23,056 nt of DNA from UBA1181 sp045601045 (GCA_045601045.1 JAZRZA010000053.1:1-23056); one strand, 5' to 3'. Numbered from the stretch's first letter, positions 14,279 through 23,030 are shown. The notes: generated from the sequence alone by a model not told the origin. Translations and numbers: made by a program.

Positions 14279-17200
14279 TTAAGCTTGCTCTACGCTTGAC
14301 TCATTCTTCACAGCCACCTCAGTGCCTTTGCCCTCGTCCTTCTTAGAGAAGACACCCAAGAACTTATAAGCGACTGGACAAGCGATGAACCAAGAAGAGT
14401 AAGTACCTACAATCACACCCAACAACATCGCGAAGACAAATCCACGGATTGTGTCACCACCAAATGTGAAGATGATAACCAATACAACGAGGGTACTCAT
14501 AGAGGTACTGAATGTACGGCTCAATGTAGAGCTCAACGCATCGTTGAATACGGATTTTTGGTCACGAGTTGGATACAACTTTCTAAACTCACGGATACGG
14601 TCGAAGATAACCACGTTATCGTTGATAGAGTAACCGATCACGGTCAAGATCGCAGCGATGAAAGATTGATCCACCTCCATAGAGAATGGCATGAAGGTCT
14701 TCAACAACGCAAAGATACCGATGATAATCATCGTATCGTGAACCAAAGTGGCAACAGCACCCAAACTGAAGGCAAGGTTGCGGAAACGAACGAAGATATA
14801 AAGACCGATTACAATGATCGCGATGATCACCGCGATGATAGCGGAAGTCTTGATATCGTCAGCCATTGTAGGTCCCACCTTTTGAGAACTTTGCAAACCG
14901 TAAGTTACGGAACCATCCTCCACGTCAGGAGCGATGTTACCATCAGCGGTACGAACATAGCGCTCCAAGAAATCCTTCTTAGAAACACCATCCGCCAAGA
15001 ATGGTTTCGCACCCTCGTATACCATGGACTCGATCTCGTCGTCAATGGTAGCGCTGTTATCCATAATCTTATAGTTGGTGGAGATTCTCACTTGGTTCTC
15101 ATCACCGATCGTGATGACAGAAACATTGTCAAACACCTTGCTCATCTCTGATCTCACCTCCTCGGTAGAGACTGCCTTCTCAAAACGAACGATGTAGTTA
15201 CGTCCACCGGAGAAGTCGATACCCTTTTGCAATCCTGGGTAGAAGAGAGAAACGATACCAACAAGCACTGCAAGAGCAGATGCCATCATAAACGGTTTAG
15301 CCTTGCCAATGAAATCAAACTTCTTACCTTGCAAGAAGTTCTTGGTCATTTCTGTGCAGAAACCAAGCTTATTCATCATCTCAGGTTTCTTTCTAAGCAA
15401 GAAATCAAAGATCAAACGAGAGATGAACACTGCGGTGAACAAAGAGCAAAGCGTACCGATGATCAACGTAGTGGCGAATCCCTTGATTGGACCTGTACCG
15501 AAAACGAAGAGAACAATACCGGTGAATACAGTTGTGATATTTGAATCGAAGATGGCGCTGAACGCATTTCCATAACCATCCGCCAAAGCACTCTTGATAT
15601 CCTTACCATTACGCTTCTCCTCACGGATACGTTCGAAGATCAACACGTTAGCATCAACCGCCATACCGAGCGTCAATACAACACCGGCGATACCTGGCAA
15701 TGTCAAAACCGCCTTGAAAGACGCGAGCACACTGAAGATGAAGAAGACATTGCAAAGCAACGCGAAGTCAGCCACAAGACCAGGAATCAATCCGTAGTAG
15801 AAAATCATATAAACCAACACCAAAGCGAAGGCTACAATGAATGAAATCAAACCAGCGTTGATTGCCTCTTGACCCAAAGAAGGACCAACGACATCCTCTT
15901 GAACGATACGTGCTGGGGCTGGCATCTTACCAGACTTCAAAACGTTTGCCAAGTCCTTTGCCTCATCCATGTCAAAGTTACCGGAGATTTGAGAACGTCC
16001 ACCAGTAATCTCTTGATTTACTGTAGGGAAAGAATATACATAACCATCCAAAGCGATGGCCACACTTCTATGGATGTTTTTCTTGGTCAAATCAGCCCAC
16101 TTCTTCGCGCCCTCTTGGTTCATCTCCATATCAACCTCCACTCTTCCGTAAGGGTCGATATCCACACGGGCATCAGTGATAACTGAACCTGACAAAGGAG
16201 CCTTACCATCTCTTCTGCTATTCTTGATAGCCACCAACTGAGCCATAGTACCTGCCTTGTCAACTGGCTTAACAGACCACATTGGAACCAATGAGTTAGG
16301 GATCAAACGCTTCTCACGAGCCATTCTGAAGTATTGCATTACCTTTGCGGTATCCTTCACCAATGCATAACCGATGCAAGCGCTTTGACCGTTCACTTGC
16401 AGAATAGAGAACAAAGACTTGCCGTATTGAGCAGCTTGCTCTTGCTCCGCCTCCTTGTTGCCAAGTGTAGCCAAAAGGCTATCGCTGATAGATTTAGCGA
16501 CTGTGTCGACTACCTCTACGTCAGCCTTCGCCTCGTCAGAAGAAATTTGAGCAGCCTCAAACTCTCTTGACATATCATCCACTCTTTGAAGATCCTCATC
16601 GATCTCACTTACATCATAGGTCTCCCAGAATTCAAGGTCAGCGGAACCTTGCAACAATTTACGAACACGCTCAGGCTCCTTTACACCTGGCATCTCGATC
16701 AAGATACGACCAGCGATATCCAATTGTTGAATGTTGGGTTGAACGACACCGAAACGGTCGATACGGGAACGCAACACATTGAATGAATTATCAACGGCTG
16801 CCTTCACCTCTTCCTTCAACGCCTTTACAACATCAGCATCCTCTGGTGTAGCGTTAGAAGATGTAAATTTGTCCTTTAACTCATAAGAGAAAACATTGAA
16901 CAATGGTTTACCTGGGTTAGTCTCTTTGTAAGCCGCAGCGAAAAGATCCACAAAATCTTTTTGCGTAGTAAGTTGCTTTTCTTTTGCCAACTTCATTGCT
17001 GCTACAAAATCATCGCTGCTGGCTTGGCTACCTGCCAAAGAATTAAGAATGTCAGCAACGGAAACTTCCATCACAACATTCATACCTCCCTTAAGGTCCA
17101 AACCTAAGTTCAACTCATTCTCACGGCACTCCTTTAACGTATAGCCCAACCAGACAGACTCACCTGAAAGTGAATCAAGATATCTGTTGTACTCATCGCT

Positions 17201-17326
17201 ACCCTCTGTGTACAAATCAGCCGCCTTCTTCTCATAGTGAGAAGTCACGAAACTAAAAGAGAGGTAGAAGAGGCAGGCCAACGCAAAAAGCACTGCGATC
17301 AACTTTACAAATCCTTTGTTTTGCAT
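14279..17326 (-). CDS. secDF: Fused protein translocase subunit SecDF
   Basis: A 1015-residue SecD-SecF fusion, the inner-membrane accessory of SecYEG that uses the proton gradient to pull preproteins into the periplasm. The first transmembrane helix is at residues 7-27. A large periplasmic SecD P1 region follows, then the membrane bundle with GMAVDANVLIFERIREE near 552-570. The SecF half starts near residue 669 (first periplasmic segment begins GIDFSGGRNYIVRFEK) and carries SINDNVVIFDRIREF near 897. The SecD part is longer than in E. coli because of an inserted segment with an Asp/Glu-rich, Ala-rich stretch near residues 235-300. It is flanked by its own promoter and terminator, so it is monocistronic. 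secG is also in this window but in a separate operon. Confidence 0.95.
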   Translation of the reverse strand: MQNKGFVKLIAVLFALACLFYLSFSFVTSHYEKKAADLYTEGSDEYNRYLDSLSGESVWLGYTLKECRENELNLGLDLKGGMNVVMEVSVADILNSLAGSQASSDDFVAAMKLAKEKQLTTQKDFVDLFAAAYKETNPGKPLFNVFSYELKDKFTSSNATPEDADVVKALKEEVKAAVDNSFNVLRSRIDRFGVVQPNIQQLDIAGRILIEMPGVKEPERVRKLLQGSADLEFWETYDVSEIDEDLQRVDDMSREFEAAQISSDEAKADVEVVDTVAKSISDSLLATLGNKEAEQEQAAQYGKSLFSILQVNGQSACIGYALVKDTAKVMQYFRMAREKRLIPNSLVPMWSVKPVDKAGTMAQLVAIKNSRRDGKAPLSGSVITDARVDIDPYGRVEVDMEMNQEGAKKWADLTKKNIHRSVAIALDGYVYSFPTVNQEITGGRSQISGNFDMDEAKDLANVLKSGKMPAPARIVQEDVVGPSLGQEAINAGLISFIVAFALVLVYMIFYYGLIPGLVADFALLCNVFFIFSVLASFKAVLTLPGIAGVVLTLGMAVDANVLIFERIREEKRNGKDIKSALADGYGNAFSAIFDSNITTVFTGIVLFVFGTGPIKGFATTLIIGTLCSLFTAVFISRLIFDFLLRKKPEMMNKLGFCTEMTKNFLQGKKFDFIGKAKPFMMASALAVLVGIVSLFYPGLQKGIDFSGGRNYIVRFEKAVSTEEVRSEMSKVFDNVSVITIGDENQVRISTNYKIMDNSATIDDEIESMVYEGAKPFLADGVSKKDFLERYVRTADGNIAPDVEDGSVTYGLQSSQKVGPTMADDIKTSAIIAVIIAIIVIGLYIFVRFRNLAFSLGAVATLVHDTMIIIGIFALLKTFMPFSMEVDQSFIAAILTVIGYSINDNVVIFDRIREFRKLYPTRDQKSVFNDALSSTLSRTFSTSMSTLVVLVIIFTFGGDTIRGFVFAMLLGVIVGTYSSWFIACPVAYKFLGVFSKKDEGKGTEVAVKNESSVEQA

Positions 17327-17413
17327 TTTTAGTAATTATTAATTAATTTAAAATTTATAATCTTTTTATAATTATACTATCGATTGGAAACGAACCCATC
17401 TTCAATCGAACCG

Positions 17414-17421
17414 CAAATATA
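17414..17421 (-). promoter_or_regulatory. Likely -7 box for secDF
   Basis: TATATTTG on the minus strand is a perfect TAnnTTTG. It lies downstream of the lemA terminator and about 88 nt before the secDF ATG. The upstream TTG element is not clear. Confidence 0.55.
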
Positions 17422-17510
17422 GTTAAATTTGTTTTATTCTCCACCCTAAAAATCAATATGATTGAAAAAAAACGCATCATCTAACGCGACTCCCCCGAAA
17501 AACATTTCCG

Positions 17511-17545
17511 AAAAAACAAAAAGGGCGCCCGTCTGAGCGCCCTTT
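17511..17545 (-). terminator. Rho-independent terminator after lemA
   Basis: On the minus strand AAAGGGCGC pairs with GCGCCCTTT (17545-17537 with 17528-17520) around an 8-nt loop, followed by a T-run interrupted by one G. It is 19 nt past the lemA stop. Confidence 0.88.
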
Positions 17546-17563
17546 CCCATCCTATATACTATA

Positions 17564-18145
17564 TTAGAATTGAACCTTTGGTGCCTTATCAGCGCCCTCT
17601 TCCGAAGCGAAGTATGGACGTGCGGACATACCAAAGAAACTACCCAAGATATTATTAGGGAAAGTTCTAAGTTTCGAATTGTACTCCTTCACAGTCTCAT
17701 TGAATACGCGACGGCTCTCTGAAATACGGTTCTCCGTGCCCTCCAACTGATCCTGCAAATCCGCATAGCGAGCCTCCGCCTTCAAGTCAGGATAAGATTC
17801 CGCGACAGCCAACAAACTCTTCAACGCGCCAGACAATCCATTTTGAACCTCCTGGAACTTCGCCAAATCAGCTTCTGTCATATTGGTAGGATCGATGGTC
17901 ACGGAAGTGGCCTTGCTTCTAGCGGCGATAACAGACTCCAAAGTCTCCTTTTCGTGCTTTGAATAGCCCTTTACCGTCTCCACTAAGTTCGGAATCAAAT
18001 CCGCGCGACGTTGGTATTGTGTCTCCACATTTCCCCAAGCGGCAGTCACACTCTCGTCCAGCTTCACCAAACCATTGTATCCACCTACCGCCCAAAGGAC
18101 AACAAGCGCAATGACAGCCAACAAAATAATTGAACTTCTTTTCAT
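17564..18145 (-). CDS. lemA: LemA family protein
   Basis: A 193-residue LemA family protein of normal length. A single N-terminal membrane segment (residues 5-22) is followed by the family signature around 33-66: WGNVETQYQRRADLIPNLVE, VKGY, and an acidic/helical stretch. The long helices form a periplasm- or cytoplasm-facing bundle; the family's biochemical role is not established. It lies 73 nt downstream of the TPM-domain gene, with no promoter box between, so the two are an operon. LemA and TPM/YgcG genes commonly sit together in bacteria, which suggests a shared membrane process. Confidence 0.93.
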   Translation of the reverse strand: MKRSSIILLAVIALVVLWAVGGYNGLVKLDESVTAAWGNVETQYQRRADLIPNLVETVKGYSKHEKETLESVIAARSKATSVTIDPTNMTEADLAKFQEVQNGLSGALKSLLAVAESYPDLKAEARYADLQDQLEGTENRISESRRVFNETVKEYNSKLRTFPNNILGSFFGMSARPYFASEEGADKAPKVQF

Positions 18146-18218
18146 TTGCTTATACTTAATTTAGTTAATAATTACACCTTAATGTTCCGATCAGAAACGC
18201 TAATAGAGGGCAGAGAAA

Positions 18219-19130
18219 TCAAAAACGGGAGCCAGAGCCACCTCCGCCGAAGTGTCCGCCGCCAAAACTACCTCCCATGGAACCGCCGCCGAAACCGCCT
18301 CCAATATAGCCGCCGCCGAAACCGCCAAAGCCTCCGCCACCTCGACGCCCACCGCCATTGTAGCGGATGGCATTGTTAGACTTATACATCGTACGCTGAC
18401 GGGCGACGCTCTGTCCACAACATTTACAGATGAAGAGATCCTTGTAAATCACCTTCTTACTATCTGAATAGATTTTCGTGGAGTGGTCCAAAACCAGTTT
18501 ATGTTTCCCGCAAAAAGGACATTTCTTCGCCTTCCACCAACTCACCAAAGAGAGGACAGGGACCAACAAGAAGAGCGCCATAAAAATAACAAAGATCGGA
18601 TCAATCTCATCCGGATCATCGTAACTCATCGATCCCTCCAAATGGCGATAGACAGCATCGACACCTTGCTCCATGCCACCTGACCAATCCCCTTGTGAAA
18701 AAGCGGGGAGCATATATTCCCTTTTAATCCGGTTACACGCGACATCCGTCAGATAGCCCTCTAGTCCACTTCCCGTAGCGAACTGGACGCATCGTTCCTC
18801 CGTTGATAGCAAAATCACCAAGCCATTGTCCAATGATTTCTTACCCACACCATACTTTTGACCCAAACGGATAGCCGTCTCGTAACAGTCATGATTCTCC
18901 AAAGAATCCACTGCCACGACCACCACCTCAACACCCGTGGAGTCCTCCAAGCGATTCAGCATCGCATCCATCCTAGACACGGCACCGCGATCCAATATAT
19001 GCTCCGGATCGCAAACATAACGCGTCTCATCCAACAGGTGCACCATCTCGATGTTATGGATGTTGTACTGCTTCGCAGCTGCTCCGAAAAGGAAACACAA
19101 CGCAATGACCAATGTGATTAATCTTCTCAT
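18219..19130 (-). CDS. TPM-domain (YgcG-like) membrane protein with Cys motifs and Gly-rich tail
   Basis: 303 residues. Signal peptide at 1-19. A TPM domain (PF04536 type) spans about 37-165, with the family's DNGLVILLSTEER and FATGSGLEGYL segments. A transmembrane helix lies at about 180-200. Two paired-Cys motifs (CPFCGKH near 206 and CKCCGQ near 236) could form a zinc ribbon. The tail from about 258 is almost only Gly, Phe and Ser with an SGSRF end, as in YgcG proteins. The ATG at 19130 has AAGGGA 4 nt upstream. TPM proteins have been linked to photosystem repair in plants and membrane homeostasis in bacteria; the exact function here is unknown. It is first gene of the operon with lemA. 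Confidence 0.85.
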   Translation of the reverse strand: MRRLITLVIALCFLFGAAAKQYNIHNIEMVHLLDETRYVCDPEHILDRGAVSRMDAMLNRLEDSTGVEVVVVAVDSLENHDCYETAIRLGQKYGVGKKSLDNGLVILLSTEERCVQFATGSGLEGYLTDVACNRIKREYMLPAFSQGDWSGGMEQGVDAVYRHLEGSMSYDDPDEIDPIFVIFMALFLLVPVLSLVSWWKAKKCPFCGKHKLVLDHSTKIYSDSKKVIYKDLFICKCCGQSVARQRTMYKSNNAIRYNGGGRRGGGGFGGFGGGYIGGGFGGGSMGGSFGGGHFGGGGSGSRF

Positions 19131-19166
19131 TCTGTCCCTTGTTTTGGGTTAGACAAATGAACTAGA

Positions 19167-19197
19167 CAAATATAGGTGAATAACGCGAAAGTCGCAA
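19167..19197 (-). promoter_or_regulatory. Promoter of the TPM-lemA operon
   Basis: On the minus strand TTG (19197-19195) is followed after 20 nt by TATATTTG (19174-19167). The predicted leader is about 30 nt and includes a good AAGGGA ribosome-binding site at 19135-19140. Confidence 0.68.
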
Positions 19198-19205
19198 TAT
19201 AAATA

Positions 19206-19240
19206 AACAAAAAGAGGGAGTCGGAAAACCAACTCCCTCT
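19206..19240 (-). terminator. Rho-independent terminator after secG
   Basis: On the minus strand the stem AGAGGGAGT / ACTCCCTCT (19240-19232 with 19221-19213) closes a 10-nt loop and is followed by TTTTTGTTTATTT. It ends the four-gene sigma-54 activator/lptE/TPR/secG operon, 19 nt after secG. Confidence 0.88.
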
Positions 19241-19258
19241 CTGAAATCTCTTCTCTAA

Positions 19259-19567
19259 TTATTCAGCGGATGCGGAAGCAGACTCACCTGCATTCTCGTC
19301 CAACTCGATTTGTTGAGTCATTTGTGACTTAACAGAAGCCTCCTCACGTGGATAGAAAGCCACACTTGCAATACTCAATACAACAACAACAGAAACCAAG
19401 AACCAAGTCGCCTTCTCTACGAAATCCGTTGTCTTCTCCACACTCATGATATTGTTCTGAGATTGGAAATTGGAAGCCAAACCGCCACCTTTTGAGTTTT
19501 GAATCAATACAACTGCCACCAAAAGGATGGATGCGAGCACAACAATAATAGTAATAAATGTAAACAT
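19259..19567 (-). CDS. secG: Protein-export membrane protein SecG
   Basis: 102 residues with two membrane segments (about 3-23 and 54-72). The loop between them carries the SecG hallmark NSKGGGLASNF (about 24-34), followed by family-typical residues before helix two. SecG is the small, non-essential subunit of the SecYEG channel. A short Ser/Ala/Glu tail (ENAGESASASAE) follows, as often seen in Bacteroidetes homologues. It is the last gene of the operon, 11 nt after the TPR-like gene. Confidence 0.93.
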   Translation of the reverse strand: MFTFITIIVVLASILLVAVVLIQNSKGGGLASNFQSQNNIMSVEKTTDFVEKATWFLVSVVVVLSIASVAFYPREEASVKSQMTQQIELDENAGESASASAE

Positions 19568-19578
19568 TTTAATTTAAC

Positions 19579-20385
19579 TTAATTGTTTAAATTCTCAATC
19601 AGTCTTTCGAAAAATCTGATTTGGTCTGCAAAGTAAATGCTTTTTTCTGGATTTTTCAAACTTAACTGGCGAAATATTTTTATCGCCTTATCAAATTTCT
19701 TCTGTTTAATATAGATTTTCGCAAGGGTTTCTGTAAAGCACGAAGACTCTTCTTGTTGAAAATCAACGGGTTCTGGCAACAACGGAGCAGATTCCTCGGA
19801 ATATGTCTTCGCAGGTTTCTTTTCATCACTTTCACCCCTTGACGAAATAAAATCATCGATGAGGTCCTGGCCTCTCATCTCTTTGACAGAGGCATTATTG
19901 TCGAGATTATTCAGGTCATTCAACAAATCGGCGATATCCGCAATCGTGGCCGCCGCGGAAGCAGGACGACCCTCCTCCGCCGCATAAGGCGTGGAGGCCT
20001 CAACAGCAGGTTTCTCGGCAATCGTTTTTTCAGAAACCGATTTTTCAGGAACACTTTTTTCAACGACGGGCAATTCAACAGCAGGAATCTTCTCTCCCGA
20101 TTCGGTCACCGTAGGAAGAGCCTCAGCCAAAGTATTCGCCTGACGCACCTCCGGCTCGATCATAATGAGCTGGTGCAACGAAGAACGGTCAACCGCATAA
20201 AGGGATGTTTTTCGCAACTCTTGGTCGTACCGAAGGTCTCCCACATTGCTCAACCCTTTTAAATAGAGGAAACGGAACGTCTGGGAATAGGGGAACTGCT
20301 CCACATACTCCTTCAACTCCTGCAAGTGCTCGCTGCCGATCTCGCCTGGATGGTTTACCAAATATATGATTTCACTCTCCTTCAT
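19579..20385 (-). CDS. TPR-like conserved hypothetical protein
   Basis: 268 residues and no signal peptide, so probably cytoplasmic. The N-terminal 75 residues are helical and contain an EQFPYSQTFRFLYLKGL stretch resembling a degenerate TPR. The centre (about 95-200) is low-complexity and acidic, with short EKSV/EKTI/EKPA repeats, and looks disordered. The C-terminal 55 residues contain a clear TPR helix pair: TLAKIYIKQKKFDKAIKIFRQL, then NPEKS and a final helix. It starts 4 nt after lptE and ends 11 nt before secG, so it is tightly embedded in an envelope-biogenesis operon. Similar proteins of unknown role sit between lptE and secG in other Bacteroidetes, from memory. Confidence 0.75.
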   Translation of the reverse strand: MKESEIIYLVNHPGEIGSEHLQELKEYVEQFPYSQTFRFLYLKGLSNVGDLRYDQELRKTSLYAVDRSSLHQLIMIEPEVRQANTLAEALPTVTESGEKIPAVELPVVEKSVPEKSVSEKTIAEKPAVEASTPYAAEEGRPASAAATIADIADLLNDLNNLDNNASVKEMRGQDLIDDFISSRGESDEKKPAKTYSEESAPLLPEPVDFQQEESSCFTETLAKIYIKQKKFDKAIKIFRQLSLKNPEKSIYFADQIRFFERLIENLNN

Positions 20386-20389
20386 ACGC

Positions 20390-20914
20390 TTACCAATTGG
20401 CTACCGTCGCATTGAATATCTGACTGACAATATCCTCGATCAACAATCCGTTCAACTCGCCCTGCACATCATCAATCGTATACTGATTGGAGAAGGTCTG
20501 GTAGGTCGAGAAAGTACGTTCAAAATTCTCGGTGGAGTTTTTCTTGTTCACAAAACGCACGAACACGGACATCTGCAAACGAGAATCAACCGCTTCACCT
20601 GCGGAGTTGACACCACTGGACACAACATTATATCCCCGAATCTCACCCGTAATCTGCAAATCACCATCATGCTCCACAAAACGGAGCGAAGTCTTGGAAG
20701 AGAACTCATCCTTCAACTTCTCCGTGAATTCAGGGGCCAACGAGGCATACACCAAAGGAGCCCTATTGGGGAATTCCTCGATATTAATGGTCTTGATAAC
20801 GGCATAATCGATAGAAGAGCCATTGAACTTATAGGAAATCCTACAAGAGGCCAACAGACACAAAAGTGCCAGCACCGTCACACAAGAGAATATATATTTC
20901 TTACTCCAAACCAT
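20390..20914 (-). CDS. lptE: LPS assembly lipoprotein LptE-like
   Basis: A 174-residue lipoprotein: signal peptide with lipobox LASC and acylated Cys24, then a compact alpha/beta domain (YKFNGSSID, FPNRAPLV, TGEIRGYNV) matching the Bacteroidetes LptE family. LptE plugs the LptD barrel and guides LPS into the outer leaflet. Its start overlaps the end of the sigma-54 regulator gene by 14 nt, indicating translational coupling. Assignment rests on family motifs plus conserved gene order rather than on similarity to E. coli LptE, which is low in this phylum. Confidence 0.82.
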   Translation of the reverse strand: MVWSKKYIFSCVTVLALLCLLASCRISYKFNGSSIDYAVIKTINIEEFPNRAPLVYASLAPEFTEKLKDEFSSKTSLRFVEHDGDLQITGEIRGYNVVSSGVNSAGEAVDSRLQMSVFVRFVNKKNSTENFERTFSTYQTFSNQYTIDDVQGELNGLLIEDIVSQIFNATVANW

Positions 20915-22196
20915 ATTGTTTTATCTTTCTATAAAGCGTACGCTCTGAAATGCCCAAATCTTGCGCGGCAGCCTTCCGCTTGTTGTTATGTTTCTCCAAC
21001 GCCTTGACAATCATGTCCTTCTCGGCATCTTCCAAAGTGAGATTCTCTTCCACATAGATATCCGTATCCTGGATATCATGGCCCTTCATCTTTGTCACAC
21101 CCGGATTAGGGACCACCGTGGTCGTATAATCCGAATCATTCAGATAAGCCGGGTTATACTCCGGCACAGGATCGAATGTGTTCGTACGGAGCGCTGGGTA
21201 ATTGTGATCCACACTGGCTACATGCTGAATATTCTCAACATTCACCGCCCTGCCCTGCATAATATCATTGACCAACTTTTTCAAGTCGTTCATGTCCTTC
21301 TTCATATCAAACAAGACTTGGTACAGAATCTCCCGCTCACTGTTAAACGATTTATCTTGAGAAGCGGAAGAAGCAAGCATCGGCAAATTTGAATCCGATG
21401 CGGCGGATGGCAAATAGTTCATCAAATCCTCTCTCGATATCTCTCCACGACCTGACTCCAACAAGGAGACCTGCTCCGTCACATTTTTCAACTGACGCAC
21501 ATTACCCGGCCATGGGTAATGGAGCAACAACGCCTTCGCATCCGCAGAGAGGGAGACTGGAGAGCACTTGTATTTTTCAGCGAAATCCGTGGCGAATTTC
21601 CGGAAGAGCAAATAGATATCGTCCCCTCGCTGACGAAGAGGCGGAACAATGATCGGCACCGTATTAAGACGGTAATAAAGATCCTCACGGAAACGCCCCT
21701 CCGAAATGGCTCTGGACATATTCAGATTGGTGGCGGCCACAACACGGACATTGGTTTTGAACACCTCGGAAGATCCCACCTTCATATATTCACCTGCCTC
21801 CAAGACACGGAGCAGACGCACTTGCGTTGAGAGCGGCAACTCCCCCACCTCGTCCAAGAAGATGGTACCGCCATTAGCCTCTTCGAAATAACCCTTTCGA
21901 TCGGAAGTCGCGCCAGTGAAAGACCCCTTGACGTGGCCGAAAAGTTCGGAATCAATGGTGCCCTCAGGAATAGCGCCACAGTTGACCGCGATGTACTTGT
22001 TATGCTTACGGGAACTGTTTTGGTGAATAATCTGCGGGAATTTCTCCTTACCCACGCCACTCTCTCCTGTTATAAGCACAGAGAGATCCGTAGAAGCTAC
22101 TTGCACAGCCACATCGATCGCACGGTTCAACGCAAGGTCCGCCCCTACGATACCGAACTTCATCTTGATGTTTTGTATTTCACTATTATTCATCAT
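20901..22196 (-). CDS. Sigma-54-dependent transcriptional activator (AAA+ and Fis HTH)
   Basis: 431 residues with a central AAA+ domain: Walker A GESGVGKE at 44-51, the sigma-54 contact loop GSFTGA at 91-96 (usual form GAFTGA), and Walker B GGTIFLDE at 109-116. A C-terminal Fis-type helix-turn-helix (AAAQDLGISERTLYRKI) occupies the last 40 residues. There is no N-terminal receiver or GAF domain, so activity is probably set by abundance or a partner rather than phosphorylation in cis. The linker (about 270-385) appears disordered and contains VLFDMKKDMNDLKKLVNDIM, a possible coiled coil. The ATG at 22196 is chosen because GGAG lies 7 nt upstream; an in-frame ATG at 22238 falls beside the promoter box. 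It leads an operon with lptE, the TPR-like gene and secG, but its own targets cannot be read from the sequence. Confidence 0.9.
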   Translation of the reverse strand: MMNNSEIQNIKMKFGIVGADLALNRAIDVAVQVASTDLSVLITGESGVGKEKFPQIIHQNSSRKHNKYIAVNCGAIPEGTIDSELFGHVKGSFTGATSDRKGYFEEANGGTIFLDEVGELPLSTQVRLLRVLEAGEYMKVGSSEVFKTNVRVVAATNLNMSRAISEGRFREDLYYRLNTVPIIVPPLRQRGDDIYLLFRKFATDFAEKYKCSPVSLSADAKALLLHYPWPGNVRQLKNVTEQVSLLESGRGEISREDLMNYLPSAASDSNLPMLASSASQDKSFNSEREILYQVLFDMKKDMNDLKKLVNDIMQGRAVNVENIQHVASVDHNYPALRTNTFDPVPEYNPAYLNDSDYTTTVVPNPGVTKMKGHDIQDTDIYVEENLTLEDAEKDMIVKALEKHNNKRKAAAQDLGISERTLYRKIKQYGLE

Positions 22197-22203
22197 TGTA
22201 GTT

Positions 22204-22207
22204 CTCC
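22204..22207 (-). promoter_or_regulatory. Ribosome-binding site deciding the activator start
   Basis: GGAG on the minus strand lies 7 nt before the ATG at 22196 (with a second ATG at 22193). It is stronger than most sites in this window, where Shine-Dalgarno sequences are usually weak, and it rules against the longer frame from 22238. Confidence 0.65.
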
Positions 22208-22224
22208 ATCTTCTAGACAAATTA

Positions 22225-22257
22225 CAAAAATACAACATTAGATTGGATTTTCACAAA
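22225..22257 (-). promoter_or_regulatory. Promoter of the activator-lptE-TPR-secG operon
   Basis: On the minus strand TTTG (22257-22254) and TATTTTTG (22232-22225) are 21 nt apart. The predicted start is near 22218, giving a leader of about 20 nt. It is interleaved with the divergent ridA promoter. Confidence 0.65.
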
Positions 22258-22272
22258 TGTTACCTATATTTG
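22243..22272 (+). promoter_or_regulatory. ridA promoter
   Basis: TTG at 22243-22245 and TATATTTG at 22265-22272 are separated by 19 nt. The predicted start near 22279 leaves a leader of only about 16 nt before the ridA ATG. The upstream element overlaps the core of the divergent operon promoter. Confidence 0.68.
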
Positions 22273-22295
22273 TCTTAACAAATTCAATCTATTAT

Positions 22296-22673
22296 ATGAA
22301 ACAGATTATCTCAACAAACAATGCGCCTGCCGCAATCGGACCATACAGCCAAGCCATTCGGATGGGCGACATGCTCTACACATCAGGACAGATAGCGATT
22401 GTCCCTCAAACAGGAAACCTCGCGGGAAATTCCATTGAGGAGCAAACCAGACAAGTGATGAAGAATCTTGGCAGCATTCTTGAAGCAAGCGGTTACACGT
22501 TCGGGGATGTGATCAAGACCACAGTTTTCATCACCGACATGGGTAGTTTCGGCACCGTCAACCAAATCTACGGCGAATATTTCACAACAAACCCACCCGC
22601 AAGATCCTGCGTGGAGGTGAAATCTCTGCCCAAAGGCGCTTTGGTGGAGATCGAGGTGATAGCAGCCAAATAA
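22296..22673 (+). CDS. ridA: RidA family enamine/imine deaminase
   Basis: 125 residues, the usual RidA (YjgF/YER057c/UK114) length. These trimeric cytosolic enzymes hydrolyse reactive 2-aminoacrylate and related enamines or imines to the 2-keto acid plus ammonia, protecting PLP enzymes. The substrate-binding Arg is Arg103 in NPPARSCVEV. Other family signatures are APAAIGPYSQA at 10-20, YTSGQI at 28-33 and the C-terminal VEIEVIAAK. The ATG at 22296 was chosen over an in-frame ATG at 22257, which lies upstream of the promoter -7 box. It is the only plus-strand gene in the window and stands alone, divergent from the sigma-54 operon. Confidence 0.95.
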   Translation: MKQIISTNNAPAAIGPYSQAIRMGDMLYTSGQIAIVPQTGNLAGNSIEEQTRQVMKNLGSILEASGYTFGDVIKTTVFITDMGSFGTVNQIYGEYFTTNPPARSCVEVKSLPKGALVEIEVIAAK

Positions 22674-22790
22674 GAGACTTGATCCCCTCTCAACCAGAAA
22701 GAACAGGTGGAATAACACAAATAAACTGCATTATTTATTACAATAAGCAAAAAAATCTAAAACAACAGCAACAAAATTAAAGATATTCAC

Positions 22791-22798
22791 TATCTTTG
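22791..22798 (+). promoter_or_regulatory. Possible plus-strand -7 box
   Basis: TATCTTTG matches TAnnTTTG, but no TTG lies 19-21 nt upstream; the flank is A-rich instead. If active, it would produce either a short RNA ending near 22860 or a long leader for the gene starting at 23052. Confidence 0.35.
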
Positions 22799-22999
22799 CA
22801 ACGAGAACAGACGATGTCTAATAAATAGGTAGCAGTATCAACGATGAAAGTCGTTTTTTGCGAAAGTTATTAAATATTGTGTCTTGCTTTATGTGATTTC
22901 TTTTTTTATTAATTTAGAAACTGTTTAAATTTAATTCATAACTAATTTGAGAGACAAAAAAAATCTCTCCAAAAATACACTTAAAATATTGATTATCAG

Positions 23000-23030
23000 T
23001 TTGATAAGTGGATAAAAATTCGTAACTTTA
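23000..23030 (+). promoter_or_regulatory. Promoter of the right-edge gene
   Basis: TTTG at 23000-23003 and TAACTTTA at 23023-23030 are spaced by exactly 19 nt (one mismatch in the -7 box). The predicted start lies about 15 nt before the ATG at 23052. Confidence 0.5.

Noticed and set aside
22236..22259. Upstream ATG starts for the activator (22238) and ridA (22257)
   Set aside because: Both lie within or next to the promoter elements and would be absent from the predicted transcripts; the internal ATGs give standard protein starts.
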